64,000 bases of DNA from AP-15 sp963814805. GTDB taxonomy: Bacteria > Pseudomonadota > Alphaproteobacteria > ATCC43930 > CGMCC-115725. Numbering within the stretch: position 1 is the stretch's first letter; the number at the start of each line of letters is the position of its first letter. The stretch spans positions 179,594 through 243,593 of the forward strand of contig CAWFER010000008.1 in assembly GCA_963814805.1 (NCBI GenBank), in the 5' to 3' direction. A program made the translations under genes and the position numbers. The notes below the pieces were generated by a model. The model made no database searches. It had not been told where the DNA came from and saw nothing but the letters and a program-made list of their open reading frames with translations. Of the stretch, positions 26,096 through 35,983 are shown piece after piece.

Positions 26096-28174
26096 ATGAA
26101 CCAAACCGGGAGTTCACAATCGAGCGCTCCCCAAGGCGCTCCGCCTCGATCGAACGCATGGCCGAATATGGCGCGGCTGACACAAGCGCTCCAGGCGGCG
26201 GGTCCGGCGCTGCTGTTCGGCCTGCGCTTGTGGGCATCGGTGTGCCTGGCGCTCTACATTGCCTTTTGGCTCGAATTGGACAACCCCTATTGGGCCGGGA
26301 CCACCGCGGCGATCGTCTGCCAGCCGCATCTTGGCGCCTCGCTGCGCAAAGGCTGGTTCCGCCTGATCGGCACCGTGATCGGCGCTGTGGCGATCGTGCT
26401 GCTGACCGCCTGCTTCCCGCAGGACCGCGCCGCCTTTCTTGTCAGCCTGGCGCTGTGGGGCGCTGCCTGTGCGCTCGTCGCCACGATCCTGCGCAACTTT
26501 GCCGCTTATGCGGCGGCGCTGGCCGGGTACACCGCGGCAATCATCGCCAGCGACCAGCTCGGCGCCGTCGGCGGCCTTAACGGTCAGGCCTTCATCTTGG
26601 CGGTGACCCGCGCCAGCGAGATCTGCATCGGCATCGTCTGCGCCGGTCTTGTCCTCGCGCTGACCGATTTAGGGGGCGCCCGGCGGCGACTGGCGGCCCT
26701 GTTCGCCGCCACTTCGGCTGAGATCAGCAGCCGGTTCGCCGATACCTTAGCCACCGCCGGAGCCGAATTCGAGCGCATCCAGACGGTCCGGCGCGAGCTC
26801 GTCCGCCGTGTCATCGCGCTCGACCCGGCGATCGACGAGGCGCTCGGCGAATCCTCGGAGCTGCGCTACCACTCCCCGGTCTTGCAAAATGCTTTGGACG
26901 GTCTGGTCACGGCTGTCGCTAGTTGGCGCACGGCGGCGGTCGTGCTGGCGCGATCACCACCGGAAAGAGCGCGGCGAGAGGCGGCTGCTGTGCTGGTCGA
27001 GGTGCCGGAACCGCTTCGCGGCGCGCCCGGGGCGGATGGGGCGGCGCGCTGGGTTGCCGCTCCCGCCCGCCTGCGCCAGGCGTGCGATGCAGCGGTCGAG
27101 AGGCTGTTCGCGCTGCCGGCGGCCACGCCGTCGCTGCGGTTGCTCGCGGACCAGGCAGCCGAAGCGCTGGGCGGCATCTCGCTCGCGCTCGGCGCGCTGG
27201 CGCTGCTCGTTGCCGATCCCGCCCGGCGGGTTGCTCGGGCTCGCGGCAGCCGCCATCTGCGCATTCCCGATTGGCTGCCGCCGCTGGTCAACGCCGGGCG
27301 CGCCTTCGTCGCGATCGGCGCCGCCACGCTTTTTTGGATTGTCACCGCATGGCCCGGCGGCGCCAACGCGATCACTTTCGCTGCGATCATCGTGATCCTG
27401 TTCGCGCCGCGCGCCGAGCACGCCTACGCCATCGCGATCAGCTTTATGATCGGTTGCGTCGTGACCGTGGCCGTTGCTGCGGCCATCGAATTCGCGGTGC
27501 TGCCAAATGTGGAGACCTTTGCCGTTTTCAGCCTGGTAATTGGTCTGGTGCTGGCGCCGGTGGGTACGGTTTTCGCCTTGCAGTGGCAGCCAGCCATTTT
27601 CACCGGGATCGTGACGGTTCTGATTCCGCTGCTAGCCCCCACCAATCCGATGAGTTACGACACGCAGCAATTCTACAATACGGCTTTGGCCATTATCGTC
27701 GGGGTGGGCGCCGGGGCGTTCTCGTTTCGCTTGTTGCCGCCGCTGTCGCCGGCCTATCGCGCGCGTCGGCTGTTGGCGCTGGCCTTGCGCGACCTGCGCC
27801 GGCTCGCGACAGGTCCGCTCCCGGACACCCCCAAAGAGTGGGAGCAGCGCATGTATGCCAGGTTCGCGCTGCTGCCGGATCTGGCGCAGCCGGTTGAGCG
27901 TTCGTTGCTGGTCGCGGCGTTCTCGGCCGGCACCAAAATCATCCAGCTTCGCCATCTCGGCCGCCGGTTCGATCTCAGCCCCAGCCTCGACGCGGCGCTC
28001 CACGCTGTTGCCCGCGGCGACTGCGCCGGCGCCACCGCAAAACTTGCCGATGTCGAGATGGCGCTGAGCGCCCATCCGGACGAAGCGGCGCTTCGGGCGC
28101 GCGGCCTGATCCTTGCAATCTCCGAGGCGCTCACCCAGCATGCTGCGTACTTCGATGCAGGAGCGCCCGGGTGA
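26096..28174 (+). CDS. FUSC-family (AaeB-like) inner-membrane efflux protein
   Basis: A 692-residue membrane protein of the fusaric-acid/p-hydroxybenzoate efflux family. A first membrane block (about residues 25-190) includes SVCLALYIAFWLELDNPYWAGTTAAIVCQPHLGASLRKGWFRLIGT, the diagnostic FUSC pattern. A long soluble region follows. A second membrane block (about residues 400-560) has FVAIGAATLFWIVTAWPGGANAITFAAI and AYAIAISFMIGCVVTV. A cytoplasmic helical tail ends the protein. With the next two genes it forms the classic three-gene set of an aromatic-acid efflux pump spanning both membranes. The stop overlaps the next start (GTGA), indicating translational coupling. Confidence 0.9.
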   Translation: MNQTGSSQSSAPQGAPPRSNAWPNMARLTQALQAAGPALLFGLRLWASVCLALYIAFWLELDNPYWAGTTAAIVCQPHLGASLRKGWFRLIGTVIGAVAIVLLTACFPQDRAAFLVSLALWGAACALVATILRNFAAYAAALAGYTAAIIASDQLGAVGGLNGQAFILAVTRASEICIGIVCAGLVLALTDLGGARRRLAALFAATSAEISSRFADTLATAGAEFERIQTVRRELVRRVIALDPAIDEALGESSELRYHSPVLQNALDGLVTAVASWRTAAVVLARSPPERARREAAAVLVEVPEPLRGAPGADGAARWVAAPARLRQACDAAVERLFALPAATPSLRLLADQAAEALGGISLALGALALLVADPARRVARARGSRHLRIPDWLPPLVNAGRAFVAIGAATLFWIVTAWPGGANAITFAAIIVILFAPRAEHAYAIAISFMIGCVVTVAVAAAIEFAVLPNVETFAVFSLVIGLVLAPVGTVFALQWQPAIFTGIVTVLIPLLAPTNPMSYDTQQFYNTALAIIVGVGAGAFSFRLLPPLSPAYRARRLLALALRDLRRLATGPLPDTPKEWEQRMYARFALLPDLAQPVERSLLVAAFSAGTKIIQLRHLGRRFDLSPSLDAALHAVARGDCAGATAKLADVEMALSAHPDEAALRARGLILAISEALTQHAAYFDAGAPG

Positions 28175-28389
28175 GGTTCGCCGAGGTCGACCTGTTTGGC
28201 GTTTATGTCGCGCCGATCTCGGTAATCATGGTCGCCGCCTGGTTTGTCACGATTTGGCTGCGGCGGTTCGCGGCCAGGTTTGGATTGCTGCGCTATGTCT
28301 GGCACCCGGCGCTGTTCGCGTTCGCGGTTTACATTATCGTGCTCTCATCGATGGTTTTGTTGGTCGCGAATTGGCCGATACCGAGCTGA
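28171..28389 (+). CDS. DUF1656 (AaeX-like) small membrane protein
   Basis: A 72-residue protein, FAEVDLFGVYVAPISVIMVAAWFVT followed by WHPALFAFAVYIIVLSSMVLLVA, giving two membrane helices. It is the small inner-membrane component found between FUSC and HlyD genes in this efflux cassette. It starts at GTG 28171, overlapping the FUSC stop, and its end overlaps the probable HlyD start. Its role in the pump is not well defined; position and sequence make the identification secure. Confidence 0.88.
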   Translation: MRFAEVDLFGVYVAPISVIMVAAWFVTIWLRRFAARFGLLRYVWHPALFAFAVYIIVLSSMVLLVANWPIPS

Positions 28390-29330
28390 AATCGCGCGAA
28401 GACGCGGCGCCGAACGCGCCCGCTGGGGACCGGCGTCGCACGCCCGGCTTGGCGCCCGGCCGGCGGTCTCGCATCCGCATCCTGCCGCTGCTGCTGACGC
28501 TGATCGCAATCGTGGCAGCCGTCGTCCTGGGCCGGGCGATGTGGGACGCCTACATGGCGGCGCCGTGGACCCGCGACGGCACGGTGCGCGCCTATGTCGT
28601 GACGATCGCGCCGCAGATCGCCGGAGAGATCGTCGAATTGCCGGTCGCCGACAACCAGTTCGTGCACAAGGGCGACCTTTTGATGGTCATCGATCCGACC
28701 AACTACAAGATCGCAGTCAGCCTCGCCGAGGCGGCGGTGCAACAGGCGCAGGTCACCGCGGTGAACGCCGAGCGCGAGGCGCGGCGCCGGCTCGCCCTGA
28801 CCACCTTGTCGACCACGGTCGAGGAGAAGGAGACCTTTGAGAGCAACGCGCTCGCCGCGCAGGCGAGCTATCAGCAGGCGGTGGCCCGGCTGGATCAGGC
28901 GCGGGTCGATCTGCAGCGCACCCAGATCCGCTCCCCGGTCAACGGCTACGTCACCAACCTCTTGGTGCAGCTCGGCGACTACGCAACCGTCGGGCAGAAT
29001 ATCATCTCGCTGGTCGACGCCAACTCGTTCTGGGTCGACGGCTATTTCGAAGAGACCAACCTCGACGCGATCCGCGCCGGCGACCCGGCGACAATCAAGC
29101 TGATGGGCTATCGCCGGCTGCTGCGCGGCCATGTCGACAGCGTCGCCCGCGCGATCAGTGTCGCCAATGCGCAGCCCGGCGGCCAGGGCCTCGCCTCGGT
29201 CAACCCGATCTTCACCTGGGTGCGCCTCGCGCAGCGGGTCCCGGTGCGGATCCATATCGACCAGGTCCCGCCGGGCGTCACCCTAGTCGCCGGGACCACC
29301 GCCACCGTGCAGATCGATCGCCGGCCCTGA
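28371..29330 (+). CDS. HlyD-family periplasmic adaptor of the FUSC efflux system
   Basis: About 319 residues. A short basic cytoplasmic start is followed by one membrane helix (ILPLLLTLIAIVAAVVLGRAMWDAY). The periplasmic part has the biotinyl-lipoyl-like half motifs TRDGTVRAYVVTIAPQIAGEIVELPVADNQFVHKGDLLMVIDP and TQIRSPVNGYVTNLLVQLGDYATVGQ around an alpha-helical hairpin. A beta domain ends in PVRIHIDQVPPGV. It links the FUSC pump to an outer-membrane channel. No ATG or GTG fits; TTG 28371, inside the end of the DUF1656 gene, gives a sensible N-terminus, but the start is uncertain. No outer-membrane factor gene is nearby. Confidence 0.88.
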   Translation: MADTELKSREDAAPNAPAGDRRRTPGLAPGRRSRIRILPLLLTLIAIVAAVVLGRAMWDAYMAAPWTRDGTVRAYVVTIAPQIAGEIVELPVADNQFVHKGDLLMVIDPTNYKIAVSLAEAAVQQAQVTAVNAEREARRRLALTTLSTTVEEKETFESNALAAQASYQQAVARLDQARVDLQRTQIRSPVNGYVTNLLVQLGDYATVGQNIISLVDANSFWVDGYFEETNLDAIRAGDPATIKLMGYRRLLRGHVDSVARAISVANAQPGGQGLASVNPIFTWVRLAQRVPVRIHIDQVPPGVTLVAGTTATVQIDRRP

Positions 29331-29367
29331 GCGCCCCGGCTCGGGCCGCCTGGGCAGCCGCAATCAA

Positions 29368-29640
29368 TCAATGGCGAGCCCGCCGCGATCAGCCCACGCG
29401 AGCGCTCGATAAATGCCCCGCGCGCGGCAAAGCCGCTGGCGCTCGCGATCGCCTCATTCGTCGAGTAGGCCGAGCGCGATATCCGGTCCGCCCGGGGCCG
29501 CGGCGATGTCGCCGAGCGCCACGCACAATAGACGAGCGCCACGCGCAACAGTCAGGGGCTGCCGAAGAAGACCGCAACGAACACCCACTTCGCCCACATT
29601 TCCAGGACGATCTGCCGGGCCACGCTCGACGAAGATGAGC
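29368..29640 (-). pseudogene. decayed fragment of a panE-like gene
   Basis: About 270 bases match the panE segment at roughly 31830-32070 with many changes, in the same orientation. Shared runs include tcaatggcgagcccgccgcg, gcaaagccgctggcgctcgc, gcgatgtcgccgagcgcc and cccacttc-cccacatttcc. No open frame survives across it and neither gene end is present. It lies on the other side of the flavin disulfide reductase gene from panE, so that gene is bracketed by related sequence. The stretch 29640-29909 that follows is AT-richer, has no gene I can support, and includes a possible hairpin (gccgcgt and acgcggc arms, about 29708-29730). Confidence 0.7.
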
Positions 29641-29909
29641 CGATGTCTACGCCATAGCCCTATGAATTCCGCCCGTCATAGCTTTTCTTGGAACCCAAGC
29701 GCGTTAAGCCGCGTCTTTAGAACGCGGCGCGATTTGATGAACGTCGCGGTGCGAGCGCCGATTGCTGCTCGACACTTTGACCCCGAGCTTGGCCAAAGGC
29801 GCCTCATCGGATCACGCGTATGTTATTGATGAATTAGCCTAACTGATAATTTGTCAGGCCGAGGACCAAATACCGATGACATGGCTCCTAAAAGAGGCTG
29901 AATTATTCT

Positions 29910-31298
29910 TCAAGGGCGAAATTGCCGCGCTGCCTTGTTGATGCCCTCCGTTATCATCGGGTGAGGGAACGCCATCTCGGCCAGCACCGACGCGGTAATC
30001 GGCGCATGGACCGCCAGGGCGAGCGGAGCGATCACTTGGGCGGCGTCCATGCCGGCGATTTGCGCGCCCAGAAGGCAGCTGCTATCGGTATCGAAGACCA
30101 ATTTGATGAAGCCTTCGGTCGCGGCAAAAATTTGCGCCCGAGAATCCGCCGCGTAGTCGTAACGCGTGGTGGCGGCGTGAAATCCGGCGGACCGCGCTGC
30201 CAATTTGTCGTACCCGACCCAGGCGATTTCCGGTTCGGTGAACACCGTGAAGGGCACGCCATGGAAGTTCATGCGATCCACTGGCTGTCCGCCTGCAAGA
30301 ATATTATGCGCGGCGACCAGGCTTTGCCGCACCGCCGAATGGAACAGCATGCTGCGGCCGTTCACATCGCCGGGTGCGTAGATGTTCGGCACGGCGCTGC
30401 GCATCGTCGTATCGACCGGAATGCCGCCATGCGCTGCGAGGCCGAGCGTGGCGAGCCCATCTGGATGGACGGTTTCGCGCCCGGTCGCCATCAGCACGGC
30501 ATCGGCTTCCAGCGTCTGGCGCTTCCCAGCCTTCTGGTATTCGACGCAGAGCCCGCTGGCGCGCTGTTCAAGTTGCAGGACCTTCGCCCCGACCACCACA
30601 TTGATGCGCCGCGCGAGCGCGGCGGTGAGAAATGTGCGCAGTTCACCGTCGGCCCCCGGCATCAATTGATCCGTGACTTCCAGAATGGTCACCGCGACCC
30701 CCAGATGTTCGAGCATGGAGGCGGTTTCGGCGCCGATATAGCCGCCGCCAATCACCGCCAGACGCGCCGGCATAGGTATGTCCGCACCCAGGCGGAACAG
30801 GTCGTGGGAAGTGATCGCCAGATCGGCGCCTGGAATCGGCAGGACATGCGGGCGCGATCCGGTCGCCGCAATCAGATGCCGGAACCCATAGCGCAGGAGA
30901 TCACCATCGGCGGTGACAATTTCGGCCTCGCGATCACTAATAATGCGTCCCACGCCTTTGTGAAACGCCACCCCAGAGTGTTCGAGTTCCTCGGTATGCT
31001 GGCCATATCGGATGTTCTGAACGCGATCCTTGTGGGCCAGGACGCCGCTCCACTGGGCCGAAGGCTCCGGCCCCGAAAGTCCGAACAGACCGTATTTCCG
31101 GCTCATGGCGCGGACCATACCAGCTTCGCGCACGGCCTTTGACGGGACGCAGCCTTCTGCAAGACAGTCGCCGCCCAGATTACCTATCGGATCGACCATT
31201 GCGACGCGAAGGCTGGCTCGGGCTAGAAAGAATGCCGCTGGGTACCCGCCGCCGCCCGCGCCCAGAACCAAAACGTCGACGTCTCGTGTGTCAGTCAT
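29910..31298 (-). CDS. dihydrolipoamide dehydrogenase-like flavin disulfide reductase
   Basis: A 462-residue class I pyridine nucleotide-disulfide oxidoreductase. It has an FAD Rossmann motif near residue 10 (VLVLGAGGGGYPAAFFLA), the redox disulfide GGDCLAEGCVPSKAV (about 43-57), an NAD(P) motif LAVIGGGYIGAETASMLEHLG, an FAD ribityl-binding NIYAPGDV and the C-terminal catalytic His-Glu in FPHPMITEG. The usual T before the first redox Cys is D here. These enzymes reoxidise lipoamide, mercuric ion or other disulfides. No 2-oxo-acid dehydrogenase genes are beside it, so its partner is open. Composition is slightly less GC-rich than the surroundings, and panE-related sequence lies on both sides, so it may have arrived with a rearrangement. 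Confidence 0.87.
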   Translation of the reverse strand: MTDTRDVDVLVLGAGGGGYPAAFFLARASLRVAMVDPIGNLGGDCLAEGCVPSKAVREAGMVRAMSRKYGLFGLSGPEPSAQWSGVLAHKDRVQNIRYGQHTEELEHSGVAFHKGVGRIISDREAEIVTADGDLLRYGFRHLIAATGSRPHVLPIPGADLAITSHDLFRLGADIPMPARLAVIGGGYIGAETASMLEHLGVAVTILEVTDQLMPGADGELRTFLTAALARRINVVVGAKVLQLEQRASGLCVEYQKAGKRQTLEADAVLMATGRETVHPDGLATLGLAAHGGIPVDTTMRSAVPNIYAPGDVNGRSMLFHSAVRQSLVAAHNILAGGQPVDRMNFHGVPFTVFTEPEIAWVGYDKLAARSAGFHAATTRYDYAADSRAQIFAATEGFIKLVFDTDSSCLLGAQIAGMDAAQVIAPLALAVHAPITASVLAEMAFPHPMITEGINKAARQFRP

Positions 31299-31368
31299 TG
31301 CTGCACTCCGATGAACATATGGATGGGGCAGAGCCCGGAAGGACCTTGGTCTTGCGCTCTTGGGAGTG

Positions 31369-32592
31369 TCACAGTCGGCTGCCCAGCACCGTTATTTCGC
31401 GCGTTCCCGGGAAATGCCGAAGGGCTGTAACCCGGGCATGTGGCAAAAGCGATGTGCCCAGAAACGCCAGCGCGACAACGCCGAGGCCAACGGCAAGACA
31501 CCTTTCCGGATGGCGCCTTCCGCCACTGGCGTCCCGCGCCTTCGGGGCGCACTGAATGATCCCGGCTAGGTGCGGGACGGGGTGTGCTTGGCCAGGAACT
31601 CCTTGACGCGGGCTTTCGCCGAATTGAGGGCGGGGCCGGTCTTCCACTCGACGATGAACTCGCAATTCGGCAGCAGCTTGGCCAGTTCCTCGGAGGTGGG
31701 TGTAGGCCAGCCGCAGCAGCCCGCCGGCCGGCAGCGCGCCATTGCGTTCGCCGCGCCGGATCAGATCGCCGATGATGTGGTCGGCCTCGATCGGGCTGTG
31801 GTTTTCGATGTCGCGTAGCATCGAGGCGGTCAATGGCGAGCCCGCCGCGATCAGCATCCCGCGCGAGCGCTCGATGAATTCCGCGCGCGGGGCAAAGCCG
31901 CTGGCGCTCGCGATCGCCCGGCATTCGTCGACGAGGCCGATCACGATTTCGGCGCCGCCCGGCGCCTTGGCGATGTCGCCGAGCGCCGCGCGCAGCAGGC
32001 AGGTGCTGCCGGCGAAAGCCGCGAGGAACACCCACTTCTCCCACATTTCCAACAGGATCTGCCGGCTGGCGCGGGGCTCGAACCGGGCTCCCTGCATCGC
32101 CGCCTCGATCGTGCGGACCCGGTCGGACAGAGCGCCGTCGCGCTCGCCGAACGCGAGCTCGTGGTTCTGGTTCAGATGAACGACCCGGCGCTCGGCATCG
32201 AGGGTGGCGGCGATCAGGCATTCTCCGCCCAGCACATGCGCCGGGCCGAAGCGCTGGTCGAGCACGTCGAGATGGCGCATGCCGTTGAGCAGCGGCAGGA
32301 TCGCCGTGTCGGGTCCGACCGCCGGCGCGAAGGCGCGGATCGCCTCGTCGAGCGAGTAGGCCTTGCAGCTCAGCAGGATCAGATCGAATGGCCGGTCGAG
32401 TTCGCCGGCCAGCACGGTCGGCGGCGCCGGATCGGTGAAATCGCCGTTGGCGCTCTTTATGACGAGGCCGGTAGCGGCGAGTTCGGCGGCGCGGCGCTGG
32501 CGGACGAGGAAAGTCACGTCGCGCCCGGCCTCGAGCAATCTGCCGCCGAAATAGCCGCCGATGGCCCCAGCGCCGACGACGAGAATGCGCAT
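31369..32592 (-). CDS. panE: 2-dehydropantoate 2-reductase with a chimeric C-terminal tail
   Basis: The first about 298 residues form a complete ketopantoate reductase, which makes pantoate with NADPH for coenzyme A synthesis. The NADPH motif MRILVVGAGAIGGYFGGRLLEAG is present, then LLSCKAYSLDEAI (catalytic Lys), LLNGMRHLDVL, MWEKWVFLAAFAGSTCLLRA and the C-terminal substrate motif ADHIIGDLIRRGERNGALP. At about 31694 the sequence switches to a near-identical copy of the 3' end of the alpha/beta hydrolase gene at 36 kb, read in a wrong frame. The open frame then runs on about 108 residues past the normal end. The enzyme core looks intact, and the tail is a recombination product. Related paralogues act on other keto acids, so the exact substrate is not proven. 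Confidence 0.82.
   Translation of the reverse strand: MRILVVGAGAIGGYFGGRLLEAGRDVTFLVRQRRAAELAATGLVIKSANGDFTDPAPPTVLAGELDRPFDLILLSCKAYSLDEAIRAFAPAVGPDTAILPLLNGMRHLDVLDQRFGPAHVLGGECLIAATLDAERRVVHLNQNHELAFGERDGALSDRVRTIEAAMQGARFEPRASRQILLEMWEKWVFLAAFAGSTCLLRAALGDIAKAPGGAEIVIGLVDECRAIASASGFAPRAEFIERSRGMLIAAGSPLTASMLRDIENHSPIEADHIIGDLIRRGERNGALPAGGLLRLAYTHLRGTGQAAAELRVHRRVEDRPRPQFGESPRQGVPGQAHPVPHLAGIIQCAPKARDASGGRRHPERCLAVGLGVVALAFLGTSLLPHARVTALRHFPGTREITVLGSRL
31566..31694. repeat. duplicated 3' end of the alpha/beta hydrolase gene
   Basis: About 129 bases are nearly identical to 35984-36112, the last 42 codons of the hydrolase. Only a few substitutions are seen (for example cactcgac versus cactcggc). 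The duplication is in direct orientation and ends abruptly within panE at 31694. It is the clearest mark of segmental duplication in this part of the window. Confidence 0.9.
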
Positions 32593-32639
32593 CGGATGAA
32601 CTCCTGCTGTTGCGGATCGGGCGCCTGGTGATGATCGGA

Positions 32640-34200
32640 TCAATGCGCGTCCGCCGGCAGCGCTTTGGGCGCCGCCACCCGACGCAGCAGCGGCGCCAGC
32701 AGAGTGGCGATCGCAAAGGCCACCATGATCGTGCGGAACGCATCGGCAAAGGCCAGGGTCTGGGCCTCGCGATAGGCCAAATGCCACAACTGCGCCAAGG
32801 CGGCGGCGTGCCCGGCGGCGGGGCTGCCGAGCGCCGCGGCATAGCGCCCCGTCATGCCGTGCAGCAGCCGCTCCATCCCGCCGTTCGCCGGGGTCAGGTT
32901 CGACGCGATGTTGACGAAATGCAGATTGGTGCGGTCGTTGAGGATCGCGCCGCAGACCGCGATGCCGACCGCGCCGCCGAGGTTGCGCATCATGTTGAAG
33001 AGGCCGCTGGCATACTTCAATCGCTCCGGCGGCAGGCTGCCGAGACCGAGATTGACCGACGGCGCCACCGCAAAGACCTGCGGAAAGCCGCGCAAGATCT
33101 GTGGGATCAGCAATTGGGCCCCACCCCAATTGTGGGTGATGAAGCTGAACGACCACATCCCGGCGCCAAAGCTCGCCAGGCCGAACATCATCAGCCAGCG
33201 CAGGTCGATCTTGCGGGCGAGCATGACATAGACCGGGACGCCGGCGAGCGAGGCCGCCCCGGTCGAGAACACCGCGACCCCGGTCTGCCAGGCACTGAAG
33301 CCGCGCACATAGCCCAGAAACAGCGGGGTCAGATAGATCGTCGAAAAGATGCCGATGCCGGTGACGAAGGAGAGGAGGCAGCCGAGCGAAAAATTGCGGT
33401 TGCCGAGCGCGCGCAGATCGACGACCGGCTGCGCATAGGTCAGGCTGCGGGCGACAAAGAGAACCCCGGAAATTCCGGCGATCCAGGCGCAGGCGGTGAT
33501 CGTCGCGTCGCTGAACCAGTTCCAGCGCGCGCCCTCTTCGAGCACGTATTCGAGGGTGCCGAGCGCCAACGCCAACAGGATCATCCCCGGATAATCGGCG
33601 CCCTTCAGCAGAGACAGGTCGGGACGGTCGATCTTGACCAACAGCGGCACCGCGACCGCGACCAGCAGGCCCGGCGCCAGATTGATGTAGAACAGCCAGC
33701 GCCAGTCGAGGGTATCGGTGATCCAGCCGCCGATCACCGGCCCCAAGGTGGGCGCCACCGAGGCGATGGCGCCGACCACGGCGGCCGAATAGACCCGGCG
33801 CCGGCCCGGGAAATAGTGGAAGGACGAGGTGAACACGGTCGGGATCATCGAGGCGCCGAGCAGCCCCTGCAATGCCCGGAAGACGATCATGCTGTCGATG
33901 CTCCAGGCGATCCCGCAGAGCAGGCTGGCCAGCGTGAACCCGGCCGCCGAGGCGGCGAACAGCCAGCGCGTCGAGAACACCCGGGTCAGCCAGCCGGACA
34001 ACGGGATGACGATGATCTCGGCGATCAGATAGGCGGTCTGCACCCAGCCGATCTGGTCCTGCGCCGCCGACAGGCCGCCGCCGATGTCCTGCAGCGAGGA
34101 GGCGACGATCTGGATGTCGAGCAGGGCCACGAACATGCCGAGGCACATGACCGCGAACGGAACGATGCTCGGGGCGGCGGGCGGCGCCGGGCGTCGTCAT
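32640..34200 (-). CDS. MFS multidrug transporter, DHA2 (EmrB/QacA-like) family; probable frameshift near the start
   Basis: From 34148 on, 502 residues form a 14-helix DHA2 exporter: MCLGMFVALLDIQIVASSLQDIGGGL (helix 1 with the family motif), ITDTLDWRWLFYINLAPG and LGPVIGGWITD. In E. coli-type pumps this partner exports hydrophobic drugs with an EmrA adaptor. The natural start is ATG 34200, whose ATGA overlaps the stop of the EmrA-like gene. That frame reads MTTPGAARRPE and then departs from family sequence, while the transporter frame opens upstream with PPAAPSIVPFAV. One missing or extra base in the GC-rich stretch 34150-34190 would join them. Otherwise ATG 34148 would start the protein without its cytoplasmic leader. 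Confidence 0.87.
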
Positions 34201-35331
34201 CGGCGGTCATCCACGGCGGAACGCGTATCGACACTGACCGTGGTCGACAGGCCCGGGCGCAGCAGCCCGAGCGTTCTCTCGCCGTCGGCCACGGCGATGC
34301 GCACCGGCACGCGCTGCACGATCTTGGTGAAGTTGCCGGTGGCGTTTTGCGGCGGGATCACGCTGAAGACCGCTCCCGTGGCCGGGGCGAGGCTCAGCAC
34401 CCGGCCGGTAAAGCCGTGCCCCGGCAGCACGTCGGCGACGATCGTCGCGCGCTCTCCGGGCCGCATCCGCGCGAGTTCATCCTCCTTGAAATTGGCGTCG
34501 ACCCAGAGCCCGTGCGCCGGCACGATCGACAAGAGCGCGTCGCCGACAGTTGCATATGCACCTATTTGCGCGGCGCGATCGCCGATATAACCGTCGATCG
34601 GCGAGCGGATCTGGGTGTAGCCGAGGTCGAGCCGGGCGCTGCGCAGATCGGCCTCGGCCTGCGCCAGGCTCGCCTCGGTTTCGGCGATCTCGGTGTCGAG
34701 CACGGCGAGCTGCTGGCGGGCCGCGTCGATCGCGGCGGCGCCGGCGCGCACCGTCGCCGCCGCCTTCTGGTCGGCGGCAAACGCCTTCTGATAGGTCTGC
34801 AACGAGCCGAAGCTCGACAGCGCCAGCGCGTGATAGCGCACCGCGTCCTGGTGGGCGAAACCGGCCTCGGCCTCTTTGGCGACGAGATCGGCCTCTGCCT
34901 CGCGGATCGTCGATTGCTGCAGCGCGTATTTTGCATGCAGATTGGCGAGCGCCGCCGTCTGATGCCGGACCACCGCCTCGGCGCGCGCCAGGCCCGCCTG
35001 ATAATCGCGGTCGTCGAGCCGGATCACCAGCTGGCCGGCGTGCACGAACTGGTTGTCAGCCGACCAGGATCTGGGCGACGAACCCAGCGACATGCGGCGA
35101 CAAGGTGGTGACATTGCCGCCGACATAGGCGTCGTCGGTGGTTTCGACAAACCGTCCGACCCGCCACCAATCCCACCCGTACCAGGCACCCCCGGCGGCG
35201 GCGATCAGCCCGAGCAGGGCGAGCGCCAGCGCCGGCCGACCCGGATCCGCCACCGGCTCGCCAGAATGCCGCGCAGCCCGTCGGACGCGGCCTCGCGCGT
35301 GCGCCGCGCGGTCGAGAACTTGCGCGCTCAT
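34197..35331 (-). CDS. HlyD/EmrA-type efflux adaptor, one frameshift
   Basis: Two frames give one adaptor of about 377 residues. The N-terminal frame (35331 to about 35060) has MSAQVLDRAA, a membrane helix (LALALLGLIAAAGGAWYGWDW) and FVETTDDAYVGGNVTTLSPHVAGFVAQILV. The second frame continues ADNQFVHAGQLVIRLDDRDYQAGLARAEA, a long coiled-coil hairpin and LGYTQIRSPIDGYIGDRAAQIGAYATVGDALLSIVP. Deleting one G near 35063 turns LVG-stop into LVADNQF, restoring the family motif. ATG 35331 has GGAG upstream and overlaps the HxlR stop. Its own stop overlaps the DHA2 start, so HxlR, adaptor and pump form one coupled operon. Confidence 0.86.
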
Positions 35332-35841
35332 GGTAGGCTCCGCGGGGCAAACGGCCGGCGCCCGCGCTCGGCCAGCCGGCGGCGCACGCCGTCATCGGCG
35401 CCGGGTCCGGGAACAAGGGCAAAATCCGGGCCGGCAATATCTCGCCCGTGGCGCCGTCGACCACGACCGGGTCGACATCGGCGCCGGTGCGCAGGTTGCG
35501 CAGCTGCACCGCAGCGCCTTCCGGGGCGAAATGGCGATTGCCCCAGGCCAGCAGCGCCAGCAGGACCGGGCGGAAATCATGGCCCCGCTCGGTCAGCACA
35601 TATTCGTCGCGCGGCGGGTGCTCGCTGATAGCGCCGGCGCTCCAGCAGACCGGCTTCGACGAGGGCGTTCAGCCGGCGGGTCAAGCATGTTGGGCGCGAC
35701 GCCGAGATTTTTCTGAAACTCGTCGAAGCGGCGCAATCCATAGAAGGCGTCGCGCAAGATCAGGATCGACCACCACTCGCCTACCCGGTCGAGGCTGCGG
35801 GCGATCGGACAATGCATGTTGCCATAGCTTTTGCGCTGCAT
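35328..35841 (-). CDS. HxlR-family winged-helix regulator, interrupted by about three frameshifts
   Basis: The start MQRKSYGNMHCPIARSLDRVGEWWSILILRDAFYGLRRFDEFQKNLGVAPNML is a textbook HxlR DNA-binding domain with the conserved early Cys. Other frames supply NALVEAGLLERRRY, DEYVLTERGHDFRPVLLALLAWGNRHFAPEGA and a tail ending APRSLP. Extra bases near 35684 (CTTGACC for CTGACC) and 35628, and one more indel near 35425, explain the breaks. With these corrected the stop overlaps the adaptor ATG. HxlR proteins often sense reactive electrophiles through the Cys or bind aromatic ligands. Here it probably controls the efflux pair behind it. Confidence 0.82.
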
Positions 35842-35983
35842 GGTGCGGGCTCCATGTCACTTTCATCATGAAAGTAACATGGGGCGGCGCGCTTTCAAGC
35901 AGGAATTTGCAGCCCGCGCCGTCTCAGTTGCGGGTGGCGGAGCGATCGCGGCCGCGCCGCGACAACGCCGCAGCCGCGCCCGG

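Noticed and set aside
31369..34200. A 943-codon minus frame that seems to fuse a transporter to panE
   Set aside because: Its first 500 codons are an out-of-frame reading of the DHA2 transporter; only the panE part matches a family. The DHA2 gene is read in another frame.
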